A program made the position numbers and the translations under genes. Shown piece after piece: positions 17,312 through 25,692 of a stretch of DNA of 64,000 nucleotides (positions are counted from its first letter, which is position 1; every line of letters starts with the position of its first letter). The stretch is from contig JBNKTC010000006.1 of assembly GCA_050297855.1 (NCBI GenBank), positions 186,001 to 250,000 of the forward strand. Reading direction: 5' to 3'. The stretch is from SZUA-545 sp050297855. Lineage in GTDB: Bacteria; Campylobacterota; Campylobacteria; Campylobacterales; SZUA-545. A model generated the notes under the pieces. The model ran no database searches, was not told the origin of the DNA, and saw nothing but the letters and a program-made list of their open reading frames with translations.

Positions 17312-17518
17312 TTACGATTCGGTCTTGCAGCCGGTATTAATACCGAGCATGGTATAGAGCGGGCAGAAAGACACCAGCGCCGTAACGACCAGGACCACCC
17401 CGATCAGGCCGATGATAAAGCTTCCGCCCTGGGGAGCTGTTACCAGCCCGTAAATAAACAGCGCCAAACCTACGATAATGCGGATGATCCGGTCACCCGT
17501 TCCTACGTTACACTTCAT
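17312..17518 (-). CDS. DUF2892 (YgaP-type) inner-membrane protein
   Basis: A 68-aa protein with the DUF2892 pattern: an N-terminal M-K-C-N-V-G-T-G-D-R-I-I-R motif, two transmembrane helices (about 11-28 and 33-52), then C-P-L-Y-T-M-L-G-I-N-T, where the cysteine is a family feature. Relatives are found alone or fused to rhodanese domains, as in E. coli YgaP. The function is not established. A GGAGTGG-like site precedes the ATG. It is a single-gene unit on the minus strand between suhB and the large sensor kinase. Confidence 0.85.
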   Translation of the reverse strand: MKCNVGTGDRIIRIIVGLALFIYGLVTAPQGGSFIIGLIGVVLVVTALVSFCPLYTMLGINTGCKTES

Positions 17519-17581
17519 GATCCACTCCTTTAGATATAGGGATGGAAAAACTATAACTTTTTTTTATTTAATCTAAAATTC

Positions 17582-20218
17582 TTATTCTTCACGAAGCGCA
17601 TCGCGTTTTAACGGGATCTTGATGCTGAAGCATACCCCCGTATCGGTGTTGGAGGCGGTTATCTCACCGTTGAAACTCTCCTTGATCATCATACGGACCA
17701 TATGGAGCCCGATGCCCGTACCGTCTTCCCCTTTGGTCGAGAAATAGGCATCAAAGATCTTTTCCATCGTCTTCTCGTCGATGCCGCCCGCCGTATCGCA
17801 AAAGTCGATCAGCAGCATCTCGTCATCCCCTTCATATCGCGTACCGATCGTAATCAGGCGTTCTTTGATATCCCGTTCCAAAAAGGCGTCCTTGGCATTG
17901 TTGGCGAGATTAATCAACACCTGCTGCAATTCGTTACTCATACCGAAAAGCTTCGCATCCACACCATGGACCTCAAAACGTATCCGGTATTTGGAAAACT
18001 GGGCGTTAAGCAGCTCGACTGATTTTTCGATCACCCCTTTGACTTCGAAGAGTTTCTTCTGTTTGTTGGGATTGAAGAAGTTCCTGAAATCATCCACCGT
18101 CCCGGCCATATACTGTACATTGTGCTGGATCGTTTCGGAAAAGCGGTTCAGGTACGCTTCGTCCAGTTCTTTATAATCATAAGCGTCTTTTACATCCTGG
18201 GCCAGCAGACCGATGGCATTCAGGGGCTGCTTCAGCTGGTGGGCGATGATCCCGATCATCTCTCCCATGGCTGCCATTTTGGATTGCTGGACCAGTATCC
18301 GATCTTTTTGGCGGAGCTGCTCGACCTTTGTCTTGACCTCCGCCTCCAGACTTCGGTTGAGTTCATTCAGGCGCGTCTCCGCCTTTTTCCGCAGGATAAT
18401 CTGTTTTTGCAGGAAGCGGACCCAGAATCCGATCACGGCAAAGAGCAGGACGACACCGGCCATGATCTTCCAGAAGAGGGAGTAGTCAAAGCCGTGTTCG
18501 TACGAGATCGCGATCCACTCCTTATAGATACGGTCCTTCTCCTTCTCATCGATGGCATCCAAAGCCTTTTGGAGGATCGGGGTAAGCATCGGCCAGTCGT
18601 TCCGTCCCGCCATACTCATCTCGAAGCGGTAGGGGGTCTCCCCGGCGACCTTGATGTTCGTAAAGCCCAGCTTTTTGATGTAGTAGCTAGCCGTAGCGAT
18701 ATTGCCCACATAGGCATCGACCTTCTCGAAGGCGACAAGCCGAAGTGCCTCCTCGACGTTTTTAATCGGGATGAGCGTGATCTTGGGATGGTTTTTCTGC
18801 AGGATCTCCTGGGTAACGTACCCTTCGACCACTGCGACACGTTTCCCTTCCAGCTCCTTAAGGCCGTTGATAAAATTGACCGAATCGGAGCTGATAATGA
18901 CCATCGGAAACGAGAGGTAGGGATTGGTAAAATCCATATACTTCTGCCTCTCCTCGCTCTTGACGACACAGGAGTAGATATCCAGCTCCCTGGCCTTCAT
19001 CTTCTCCACCACTTCGGCCCATGAGTGGTTCTTCTCTACCTCGAACTTGATCCCCAGCAGATCTTCGATCAGGTGCAGATATTCGGCGGTGATCCCCTTG
19101 TGTTCCCCCTCTTCGGTCACATATTCGAACGGAGGCCAGCCGATATCGATACCCACACGGATATAGGGGTGCTGGCTCAGCCAGATCTTTTCGGCTCGGG
19201 TCAATTTAAGGTCGGTATCGCGCTTGAGGTGAACCCCGTAGATGAAACCCTCCAGTGAGAAGTCCTTGTCCAGGTGCCCCAGGACCATAAAGATATCGGC
19301 AATACGTTTGACCTTATGGGGATCGAGGTTTCCCAGCGGGACATGCTTCCCGTCGATATAGGTAAGGGCTTTGAGACTTCTGCCCTCATACAGAAGTGCC
19401 GCCTTGCTCTTGTGCTGGGTGTTGTATTTCTGCAGGATCAGATCCACCGTCTCACCGATATGGTCGAAGGCGTAGCGCCACCCCTCGATCGTCGCATTAT
19501 AAAAGGCCCGGGCCGTTTTGGGGTCTTTATCAAGGAACTGCTCAGAGGTAAAGAAGATATCGCTATAGAAGTCAAACCCGTAGTCCTGGGGTTTGATGGC
19601 ACGGAAGGAGACCCCCATGGATTCGAGCAGGAACGGCTCGTTGGAGATGTAGGAGGCCATGGCGTCGGTCTTTCGGTTGATCAGGTCGCGGATATCCATA
19701 CTATGCGGCTGGATCTTTAGATCTTTTCGCGTAATTCCCCGGTTTGAGAGCATCGCCAGGATCGATGCAGACGTCGAAGCATCGTCGGTGATCATGACCC
19801 GTTTGCCCTTAAGGTCCCTGGCCGTCACGATCCCCGAATCGGCGCGGACAAGAAGGACATGGGGAGAGTTTTGGAAAATCGCGCCCAGGGCGACCACCGG
19901 TTTCCCGCGCATCCGTTCGGTAATAAGGGAGGAGCGGCCGACCCCAAACTCCGCCCGCCCGGCAAGGACCTCCTTGACTACGTCCATCCCCTGGCGGTAT
20001 TCGCGGATGTCGACCGACAGTCCCGCTTTTTTATAATAGCCTTTCTCCTTGGCCATATAGTACCCGGCAAACTGGAACTGGTGCAGCCACTGCAACTGCA
20101 GGGTGACATGTTTTAAAGGAGTATTATCCGTTTCTGCAGCGTTGATGGGAAGGAAGAGCGATAAGAGAAGCAGCATACCTGCCGGGAGCGATCGTTTTAA
20201 CATGCTCCGATTATACAA
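17582..20218 (-). CDS. sensor histidine kinase with two periplasmic binding-protein domains (NMT1/THI5-like and SBP_bac_3)
   Basis: An 878-aa membrane kinase. After a signal sequence, residues about 36-250 resemble NMT1/THI5 (SsuA-type) solute-binding proteins and residues about 345-565 resemble family 3 amino-acid-type binding proteins (G-W-P-P-F-E-Y). A transmembrane helix near 580-600 leads to a coiled coil, a HisKA box with H660 (I-A-H-Q-L-K-Q-P-L-N) and a C-terminal HATPase (D-T-A-G-G-I, G-T-G-I-G-L). There is no adjacent regulator on this strand. The start is uncertain: ATG codons lie at 20218 and 20203, and a TATAAT overlaps the first, so the second may be used. The ligand is unknown. 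Confidence 0.87.
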   Translation of the reverse strand: MYNRSMLKRSLPAGMLLLLSLFLPINAAETDNTPLKHVTLQLQWLHQFQFAGYYMAKEKGYYKKAGLSVDIREYRQGMDVVKEVLAGRAEFGVGRSSLITERMRGKPVVALGAIFQNSPHVLLVRADSGIVTARDLKGKRVMITDDASTSASILAMLSNRGITRKDLKIQPHSMDIRDLINRKTDAMASYISNEPFLLESMGVSFRAIKPQDYGFDFYSDIFFTSEQFLDKDPKTARAFYNATIEGWRYAFDHIGETVDLILQKYNTQHKSKAALLYEGRSLKALTYIDGKHVPLGNLDPHKVKRIADIFMVLGHLDKDFSLEGFIYGVHLKRDTDLKLTRAEKIWLSQHPYIRVGIDIGWPPFEYVTEEGEHKGITAEYLHLIEDLLGIKFEVEKNHSWAEVVEKMKARELDIYSCVVKSEERQKYMDFTNPYLSFPMVIISSDSVNFINGLKELEGKRVAVVEGYVTQEILQKNHPKITLIPIKNVEEALRLVAFEKVDAYVGNIATASYYIKKLGFTNIKVAGETPYRFEMSMAGRNDWPMLTPILQKALDAIDEKEKDRIYKEWIAISYEHGFDYSLFWKIMAGVVLLFAVIGFWVRFLQKQIILRKKAETRLNELNRSLEAEVKTKVEQLRQKDRILVQQSKMAAMGEMIGIIAHQLKQPLNAIGLLAQDVKDAYDYKELDEAYLNRFSETIQHNVQYMAGTVDDFRNFFNPNKQKKLFEVKGVIEKSVELLNAQFSKYRIRFEVHGVDAKLFGMSNELQQVLINLANNAKDAFLERDIKERLITIGTRYEGDDEMLLIDFCDTAGGIDEKTMEKIFDAYFSTKGEDGTGIGLHMVRMMIKESFNGEITASNTDTGVCFSIKIPLKRDALREE

Positions 20219-20239
20219 TAAATTTTTAACACTGAACGC

Positions 20240-21142
20240 CTATTTTTTGATACCGTAATACTCGGCCCGCCGGAGAATCGTCCTGGCCCAGGCGACATGG
20301 GCGAACTTTTCACCCATCGATCCCCCTTTGACGATAATAGCCGGGGTCTCCTCCGCTACCATGGCCCGGGCCATCTCCAGTTCCGGTTCACTGACACGAT
20401 AGGCGTCGTTAAGCGGGGCGATCTGCCCGGGGTGGATGATCGTCTTGCCGACCAGTCCCTGCCTAAGATCCGCCTCCACTTCTGCCCGGTACATTTCGGG
20501 GCTTTTAATGCAGTTGTATACGGGAGCCGCCACATTAAAGCCGTGGGGCTTGAACACCTTGATGATATCCCCGATGACCGAAGCACAGGCGACCAGGCTG
20601 TAGAGGGACTCATCGCAGCGCCGTTTGAGACCGAAGTGCTTCAGCATATCTTCGCCGCCGATCCGGATCGACAGCGTCGAGAGCGGGCTGCCAAGCAGGG
20701 TGTCGCGTATAGCGGCCAGCTTTGCGGTATCGAACATATCCCTACTCTCGATCACCGGCATGATATGGTAGAGGTCGGCAAAAGGTTCCAGCAGGGAGAG
20801 GTAGTCCGCCATATTGTCCGTATCGAACTTAGGCAGGACAAAACCGTCGATCCGTTCGATCCGGGGGAGGGCGAGCAGCTCTTTTAGCACATCGGTGCTG
20901 CGGGGACGGAGGAAGACGTTCAACGTCCGTTCCGGCTGCAGCCCTTCAAGGAGCTCTCCGATCGCCGCATAGGCTGCAGGAAGGTCCGACTCCAAGATGG
21001 AGTCTTCGGTGCAGACGATGGCCGAACGGAGATCCGGGTAACGGCTTTTTGTACAGACGGCTGACATATTTTTATGGATCGCCGGGATATAGAGACTCCC
21101 CCCGAGCATGACCGGGTCGATCTTGCGCCGTTTTGTATCCAT
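20240..21142 (-). CDS. HpcH/HpaI aldolase/citrate lyase family protein (CitE-like)
   Basis: A 300-aa TIM-barrel C-C lyase of the CitE/HpcH group, possibly the C-C_Bond_Lyase subgroup (PF15617). Visible motifs include F-L-R-P-R-S near residue 80, P-V-I-E-S-R-D near 130, and I-H-P-G-Q-I-A-P-L-N-D near 250, the family signature around the C-terminal lid. Such enzymes cleave malyl-CoA, citramalyl-CoA, citryl groups or related 3-hydroxy acids; the substrate is not readable here. The ATG at 21142 has GGAGG upstream, whereas a longer in-frame start at 21376 does not look coding. It lies just upstream of the sensor kinase on the same strand, so the two may be co-transcribed. Confidence 0.78.
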   Translation of the reverse strand: MDTKRRKIDPVMLGGSLYIPAIHKNMSAVCTKSRYPDLRSAIVCTEDSILESDLPAAYAAIGELLEGLQPERTLNVFLRPRSTDVLKELLALPRIERIDGFVLPKFDTDNMADYLSLLEPFADLYHIMPVIESRDMFDTAKLAAIRDTLLGSPLSTLSIRIGGEDMLKHFGLKRRCDESLYSLVACASVIGDIIKVFKPHGFNVAAPVYNCIKSPEMYRAEVEADLRQGLVGKTIIHPGQIAPLNDAYRVSEPELEMARAMVAEETPAIIVKGGSMGEKFAHVAWARTILRRAEYYGIKK

Positions 21143-21203
21143 ACTGCCTCCAGAACCTTTAGATTGAGTCGCTATACTATACAAACTGAGATTAGAAAAA
21201 GGG

Positions 21204-21686
21204 ATGAAGATGGGAAAAATCACCAAAGGGATCGTCCTCGGCTGTTCGGTCTGGCTCCTGACCGGTTGTTCGGGCATCGAACGCGATTCCCTGCCGAAAC
21301 TGGCAGAAAAAGGGAAAGCATCGCTCCACTCGGTCAAAAGCAGCAAACTCAAAAGCGTCATGCACGACCTGGACAACCTGGTCTTTGACCGTTTTTACAG
21401 CGAGATCGACCGGGACAACATGCGCGTACGCTACTCCAAGGAGATCGCACGGATCATCACCTCCATGTCCGACGATATCCAGAAGATCCGCCAGACCGGC
21501 GACGAACTGGACCTGAACGATGAACAGCGGCTGCTGTTTAAGACCCTTGCCATGGAGCTGGAGCAGGAGGGGGAAAACCTCAAAACCATCGCCCTGGAGT
21601 ACCGCACCGAGAGTATCCGACCAACGCTGGATCGTATGATCAACGTCTGCAACCGCTGCCACAGCCAGTTCAGAGACAGACAGTAA
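21204..21686 (+). CDS. monohaem cytochrome c lipoprotein (c'/c556-like)
   Basis: A 160-aa exported protein. A signal peptide ends in L-L-T-G-C, a lipobox, so it is probably anchored in the inner or outer membrane facing the periplasm. The body is predicted helical and highly charged, and the only haem motif, C-N-R-C-H, is near the C-terminus, as in four-helix-bundle cytochromes c' and c556. The start may be the ATG at 21204 or the one at 21210, which is better spaced from AAAAAGGG. It is first of three same-strand genes with the DcaP-type porin 9 bp downstream, and diverges from the CitE-like lyase. Confidence 0.75.
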   Translation: MKMGKITKGIVLGCSVWLLTGCSGIERDSLPKLAEKGKASLHSVKSSKLKSVMHDLDNLVFDRFYSEIDRDNMRVRYSKEIARIITSMSDDIQKIRQTGDELDLNDEQRLLFKTLAMELEQEGENLKTIALEYRTESIRPTLDRMINVCNRCHSQFRDRQ

Positions 21687-21695
21687 GGAGCACCC

Positions 21696-22940
21696 ATGAG
21701 ACGATATGCGATGATAGCAGCTTCACTGCTCCTGGGAATGACAGCAGAGGCGGCGGTGTACGACGATGCCTATATCAAAGATCTGGAAAAACGGCTTGCG
21801 GCGCTGGAAAACAAAAGCAAGACCCACAACTCCAAGGGGAGCCTGGAGCTTAAGACCTCCGATACGATCCTGTCCGTAGGCGGGCGGATCCGTATGGAGA
21901 TGACCTATAACAACCCCAGCGTCGGCGGGAGCGGCGGGTCAAACAACTGGGATATCGGCTTCTCCCCCGCATCGGTCAATACAGACCCCCGGGGGGAAGA
22001 GGGCGAGCTTGCAATGAATGCCAAAGAGAGCCGGATCTGGCTCAAGACCCGCAAACCGACCCAGTACGGCGTGCTCCTGACACTGATCGAGATGGACTTC
22101 TACGGGGCCGCCGGCAATGAGAAGGGTACCAACTCCCACGGACCCCGTCTGCGACACGCCTATTTCACCCTGGGCAGCCTGACAGCGGGACAGACCAACT
22201 CCCTTTTTATGGGAAGCGGAGCCCCCGACACGCTGCATGCCCCCATGAACGATATCGTCATACGCCAGCCCCAGATCCGGTGGAGTCAGCCCTTCGACGA
22301 GAGCACCCTTCATTTTTCCCTTGAACAGCCCGAATCGGTCCTGCTGGACGTCAACGGAACCTCCGTCGTACCCGATGATGACCACATGCCAGATATCGTG
22401 GCAAAATATGTCATGTACGGCCTCTGGGGCGAACTCTCCCTTGCGGGACTGGCGCGCCAGATCCGGGCCGATTCGGAAGAGATCGCACCGGGCAAGTCCG
22501 ATGCCAAGACCGGCACGGCATTCCACATCTCCGGACGCCTGAAGACCTTCGGACTGGACGACCTGCGCTTCGGGTTCGCCGCAGGGGATGCCCTGGGCCG
22601 CTATATCGGCGGGGCATCGTCCGTCTATCCGGTCGGGAGTATCGACGCAGCGGGCGAGATCACCCTGCAGAACACCTCCGGCGGACACCTCTCCTACCAG
22701 CACGGCTGGAGCCGCACCCTCCGCTCGACACTGGCATACGGCTATGTCGATGCGGATAACGGTGACGACATTCCCGTGACGGCAGACAAGCACGCCGATT
22801 CCACGCATGTCAATATCCAGTGGGTCCCCATCCAGAACGGCCTGATCGGCTTGGAGTACATCACGGCCCATCGCGAACTGGAAAACGGTGAGAAGTATGC
22901 CCTCGACCGGATCCAGTTCGCCGCAAGCTACGACTTTTAG
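21696..22940 (+). CDS. DcaP-type trimeric porin
   Basis: A 414-aa outer-membrane protein: signal peptide (1-19), a short coiled-coil segment (Y-I-K-D-L-E-K-R-L-A-A-L-E-N-K) and then a beta-barrel with many aromatic strand ends, finishing in D-F. A coiled-coil N-terminus followed by a barrel is the DcaP arrangement; DcaP porins in Acinetobacter take up dicarboxylates. TAAGGAG precedes the ATG. It sits between the cytochrome lipoprotein and a response regulator. Dicarboxylate or other organic-acid uptake is an inference from the family. Confidence 0.75.
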   Translation: MRRYAMIAASLLLGMTAEAAVYDDAYIKDLEKRLAALENKSKTHNSKGSLELKTSDTILSVGGRIRMEMTYNNPSVGGSGGSNNWDIGFSPASVNTDPRGEEGELAMNAKESRIWLKTRKPTQYGVLLTLIEMDFYGAAGNEKGTNSHGPRLRHAYFTLGSLTAGQTNSLFMGSGAPDTLHAPMNDIVIRQPQIRWSQPFDESTLHFSLEQPESVLLDVNGTSVVPDDDHMPDIVAKYVMYGLWGELSLAGLARQIRADSEEIAPGKSDAKTGTAFHISGRLKTFGLDDLRFGFAAGDALGRYIGGASSVYPVGSIDAAGEITLQNTSGGHLSYQHGWSRTLRSTLAYGYVDADNGDDIPVTADKHADSTHVNIQWVPIQNGLIGLEYITAHRELENGEKYALDRIQFAASYDF

Positions 22941-22949
22941 GCACGACCC

Positions 22950-23633
22950 ATGCCCTTTAAAAAGAAGCTGCTGCAGAAAGTACGTCTGCTCTACGTCGAA
23001 GACGACAAAGAGTCCCGTCTCCGTACGACAGCCTTTTTGGAGAGTTACTTCAGTGAAGTGATCGCCGCCTCCGACGGAGAGGAGGCGATAGCGCTTTATA
23101 AAAACCGTGCCCCAGACATGATCCTTACCGATATCCGCATGCCGAATATGGGCGGGATCGAACTGGTCCGTGAGATCCGCCGGCACGATACCGCCATCCC
23201 GATCATCATGCTGACCGCCCACTGTGACACCGACCTGCTCCTGGATGCCGTCAAGCTGAAACTTGACGACTACCTGGTCAAACCTTTCCAAAAAGAGAAC
23301 CTTCTCCGGGCCCTGGCCAAAGGGGCCAAGAACCTCCCGTATTTCTCAGACAGAATCCACACCTTCGAGGACGGAACGACCTATGTCTTTGCCAAGAAAG
23401 CGGTATGCAGCGGCAACCGGGAACAACACCTGACCCGTCACGAGAGCGACCTGATGGAGCTGCTCGTCTGCAAAACAGGCGACGTGGTCACCTACGAAGA
23501 GATCGAAGCTTATGTCTACCACGGCGAATATATGTCTCCCGACGCCATCAAGACCCTGGTTAAAAAACTGCGTAAAAAGCTCCCCGACGGCGTGATCACA
23601 AACATCGTCAACATCGGCTATCAGCTCGCCTGA
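22950..23633 (+). CDS. OmpR-type response regulator, orphan
   Basis: A 227-aa two-domain regulator. The receiver domain (about 10-125) has the acidic pair in V-E-D-D, phosphoacceptor D61 (L-T-D-I-R-M-P), a T-A at the switch position and K in L-V-K-P-F. The C-terminal part (about 140-226) is a winged-helix DNA-binding domain ending in N-I-G-Y-Q-L. It is 9 bp behind the porin in the same direction and has no kinase beside it. The two-sensor-domain kinase at 17582-20218 is the nearest kinase and a candidate partner. Confidence 0.88.
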   Translation: MPFKKKLLQKVRLLYVEDDKESRLRTTAFLESYFSEVIAASDGEEAIALYKNRAPDMILTDIRMPNMGGIELVREIRRHDTAIPIIMLTAHCDTDLLLDAVKLKLDDYLVKPFQKENLLRALAKGAKNLPYFSDRIHTFEDGTTYVFAKKAVCSGNREQHLTRHESDLMELLVCKTGDVVTYEEIEAYVYHGEYMSPDAIKTLVKKLRKKLPDGVITNIVNIGYQLA

Positions 23634-23674
23634 CCCCCCGTATACCCCTCTTTTTTTTCCAGCCACCCCACGGA

Positions 23675-23693
23675 CACTCGAGTGCAGTATCAT
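23675..23693 (+). promoter_or_regulatory. possible promoter/operator of the sodB operon
   Basis: A 10-bp palindrome CACTCGAGTG at 23675-23684 lies directly before TATCAT at 23688-23693, a plausible -10, about 30 bp upstream of the 32-aa reading frame. Regulation by an oxidant-responsive repressor is a guess. Confidence 0.35.
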
Positions 23694-23725
23694 TGAGATC
23701 GAAACCCTTTAAAAAGGAGTGGATT

Positions 23726-23824
23726 ATGCGAAGGAAAAGTATCGAAGAGACAGTTTTGGATTACATCTATGTCATTATTTTCGAGTTAGGTGTCTTGATC
23801 ATTTCAGTGATCCGCCTGGCTTAA
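23726..23824 (+). CDS. 32-aa predicted single-pass membrane protein upstream of sodB
   Basis: A very small open frame with strong coding signals: AAAAAGGAG 6 bp before the ATG, and a stop codon that merges into the AAAAGGAG of sodB 12 bp on. The protein has a charged N-terminus (M-R-R-K-S-I-E-E) followed by about 20 hydrophobic residues (D-Y-I-Y-V-I-I-F-E-L-G-V-L-I-I-S-V-I) and ends R-L-A. It has no family I recognise. Its placement makes it the first gene of the sodB operon; it could be a small membrane protein or a translated leader. Confidence 0.6.
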   Translation: MRRKSIEETVLDYIYVIIFELGVLIISVIRLA

Positions 23825-23836
23825 AAGGAGCATCTT

Positions 23837-24517
23837 ATGCAACATCAACTAATGGAACTCCCCTATGAAGCGGGAGCACTGGAGCCGTTGATGTCTGCGG
23901 AAACATTGCAGTATCATCACGGCAAACACCATGCGGGGTATATCAACAAGCTCAACAGCCTGATCAAAGAGACCCCTTACGAATCGATGAACCTGGAAGA
24001 TATCATCCGTCAGGCCGACGGCGCGATCTTTAACAACGCCTCCCAGGTTTTCAACCACAACTACTTTTTTAAAGGCCTTACGAAGGAACAGCATAAACCT
24101 TCGGCCGAACTGCTCAGTCTTATCGAAGGGGAGTACGGTTCGATGGATACCTTTAAAAACCTTTTTTTCGAAAAGGCGACGGGCCTGTTCGGATCCGGCT
24201 GGGTCTGGCTCTCCGTCGATAAAGAGAAAAGACTCCATATCCACAAGATGTGCAACGCCAACTCCCCCCTGCGTTTCGGTCTTTTCCCACTGATGACCTG
24301 CGACGTATGGGAACATGCATACTATATCGACCACCGCAATGCGCGTCCCAAATACCTTGAGGCGTGGTGGGAGCTGGTCAACTGGCAGTTCGTCTCGGAA
24401 AAACTGGCCGAATTCATGGGTGCCGGCGCGCAAAAATACCTCCAGGAGTGTACAGAGAGTACGATGGTGTGCGACTACCTGGACGAACTGCAGGACAACG
24501 AACGTATCGAAAGCTGA
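23837..24517 (+). CDS. sodB: superoxide dismutase, iron type
   Basis: A 226-aa Fe/Mn-family SOD that dismutates superoxide in the cytoplasm (no signal peptide). Metal ligands by family alignment are H27, H74, D156 and H160, the last two in D-V-W-E-H-A-Y-Y. The F-N-N-A-S-Q-V-F-N-H block is iron-type-like, with Phe replacing the usual Trp after Val. It is about 30 residues longer than E. coli SodB at the C-terminus. It heads a run of oxygen- and redox-related genes whose intergenic distances are 13, 6 and 1 bp, then a 4-bp overlap. Confidence 0.95.
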   Translation: MQHQLMELPYEAGALEPLMSAETLQYHHGKHHAGYINKLNSLIKETPYESMNLEDIIRQADGAIFNNASQVFNHNYFFKGLTKEQHKPSAELLSLIEGEYGSMDTFKNLFFEKATGLFGSGWVWLSVDKEKRLHIHKMCNANSPLRFGLFPLMTCDVWEHAYYIDHRNARPKYLEAWWELVNWQFVSEKLAEFMGAGAQKYLQECTESTMVCDYLDELQDNERIES

Positions 24518-24530
24518 AAAGGAGGATACG

Positions 24531-25007
24531 ATGAGACGGTTACTCTATCTATTGATTACCCTGGTACTGTTTGGAGGTGGCCTTCTGGCTGTCGAATACG
24601 GTGGGGAAAAATCCTACCTCCACGAGATCCCCTACAAAGTCTGCCCCGTGGCACCGCTGCCCGAAGAGGCCAAGGCCAAGGGGATCCATATCGTCACAAC
24701 CAAAGATGCAGCCCGACTCTATAAAGAAGGGGCCTATTTTTACGATGCGCGTCGCAAGGCGCACTTTGAACAGGGACACGTCAAAGGGGCCAGAGAGGTG
24801 CTCTTTGATGTCTCAAAAGCGCGGTATACGGTCCTGAGCCTTCCCAAAGACCCTAAAACACCGATGGTCTTCTACTGCTACGGGCTGAGTTGCGCCAACT
24901 CCTACGAAGCGGCGGCAGCCGTCAAGGATTTCGGGTACAAAAACGTCTACTGGTATTCGGCGGGGTACGCCGCATGGCACAAAGCCGGTCTGCCGATCGA
25001 AAAGTGA
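24531..25007 (+). CDS. exported rhodanese-domain protein
   Basis: A 158-aa protein with an N-terminal signal peptide (about 1-20) and one rhodanese domain (about 50-155). The domain keeps the F-Y-D-A-R motif, G-H-V-K-G-A and an active-site loop F-Y-C-Y-G-L-S-C, where the first cysteine is the expected sulfur carrier. The last motif, Y-W-Y-S-A-G-Y-A-A-W, is typical. Periplasmic rhodaneses handle sulfane sulfur. The ATG at 24531 has AGGAGG upstream; the open frame extends upstream through sodB and was trimmed. It lies 13 bp after sodB. Confidence 0.87.
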   Translation: MRRLLYLLITLVLFGGGLLAVEYGGEKSYLHEIPYKVCPVAPLPEEAKAKGIHIVTTKDAARLYKEGAYFYDARRKAHFEQGHVKGAREVLFDVSKARYTVLSLPKDPKTPMVFYCYGLSCANSYEAAAAVKDFGYKNVYWYSAGYAAWHKAGLPIEK

Positions 25008-25013
25008 CCGGTC

Positions 25014-25691
25014 GTGAGTCCCGAAGAGCTGAAACGGTACGACGGGAAAGAGGGCCGGCCCGCCTACATCGCCTATAAGGGCGTCGTCTACGACGTTACG
25101 GATAATATCCACTGGGAGGGCGGAGAGCATATGGGTCGGCTGCAGGCAGGCCGGGATCTCACCCCCTACCTGGAAGAGGCGCCCCACGGCGACGAGGTCT
25201 TTGAAGAGCTCGAACGTGTCGGAAACCTCGAAACCGAGACGACACACAAAGAGGAGAGGGGCCTTAAGGAGTGGTACCGCAAATACCATCCCCACCCCAT
25301 GACTGTACACTTTCCCATAGCCCTTCACTTTTTTTCCGGCGGGATGGACCTGCTCTTTTTAGCTGATCCGACCGAAGCCTACGAGATCTCGGTATTCTAC
25401 GCCTTTTTTACGGCAACCGTAATGGGTGGTGTGGCCATGATCCCGGGCCTGCTGAGCTGGGGGGTCAATTACGGATTTTCCAAAGCTCGGCCTTTTATGG
25501 TCAAGATATATGTCTCGGCCTTTACTATCGCCGTAGGTACGGTCGTCATTATCATGCGGCTGGAGTCCCCGGACCTCGCCTATGGAGACGGCTTGGCATC
25601 CTGCTTTTATCACGGTACGGTCTTCGGCACCGTCGCGTGTGTCATCGTACTGGGGTATTACGGCGGCAAAATATCATGGAAGGGACGATAA
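25014..25691 (+). CDS. cytochrome b5-like domain fused to DUF2231 membrane domain
   Basis: A 225-aa two-part protein with a GTG start. Residues 1-70 resemble the cytochrome b5 haem/steroid-binding fold (A-Y-K-G-V-V-Y-D-V-T, H-W-E-G-G-E-H). After a linker, residues 95-220 form a DUF2231-type membrane domain opening with H-P-H-P-M-T-V-H-F-P-I-A-L and having four predicted helices. No signal peptide precedes the b5 part, so it is probably cytoplasmic and tethered to the inner membrane. A membrane-bound electron-transfer role is inference. Six bp after the rhodanese gene and one before the oxidoreductase. Confidence 0.72.
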   Translation: MSPEELKRYDGKEGRPAYIAYKGVVYDVTDNIHWEGGEHMGRLQAGRDLTPYLEEAPHGDEVFEELERVGNLETETTHKEERGLKEWYRKYHPHPMTVHFPIALHFFSGGMDLLFLADPTEAYEISVFYAFFTATVMGGVAMIPGLLSWGVNYGFSKARPFMVKIYVSAFTIAVGTVVIIMRLESPDLAYGDGLASCFYHGTVFGTVACVIVLGYYGGKISWKGR

Positions 25692-25692
25692 C

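Noticed and set aside
24315..24530. N-terminal extension of the rhodanese gene into sodB
   Set aside because: It is out of frame with sodB coding, whereas AGGAGG and a signal peptide begin at 24531.
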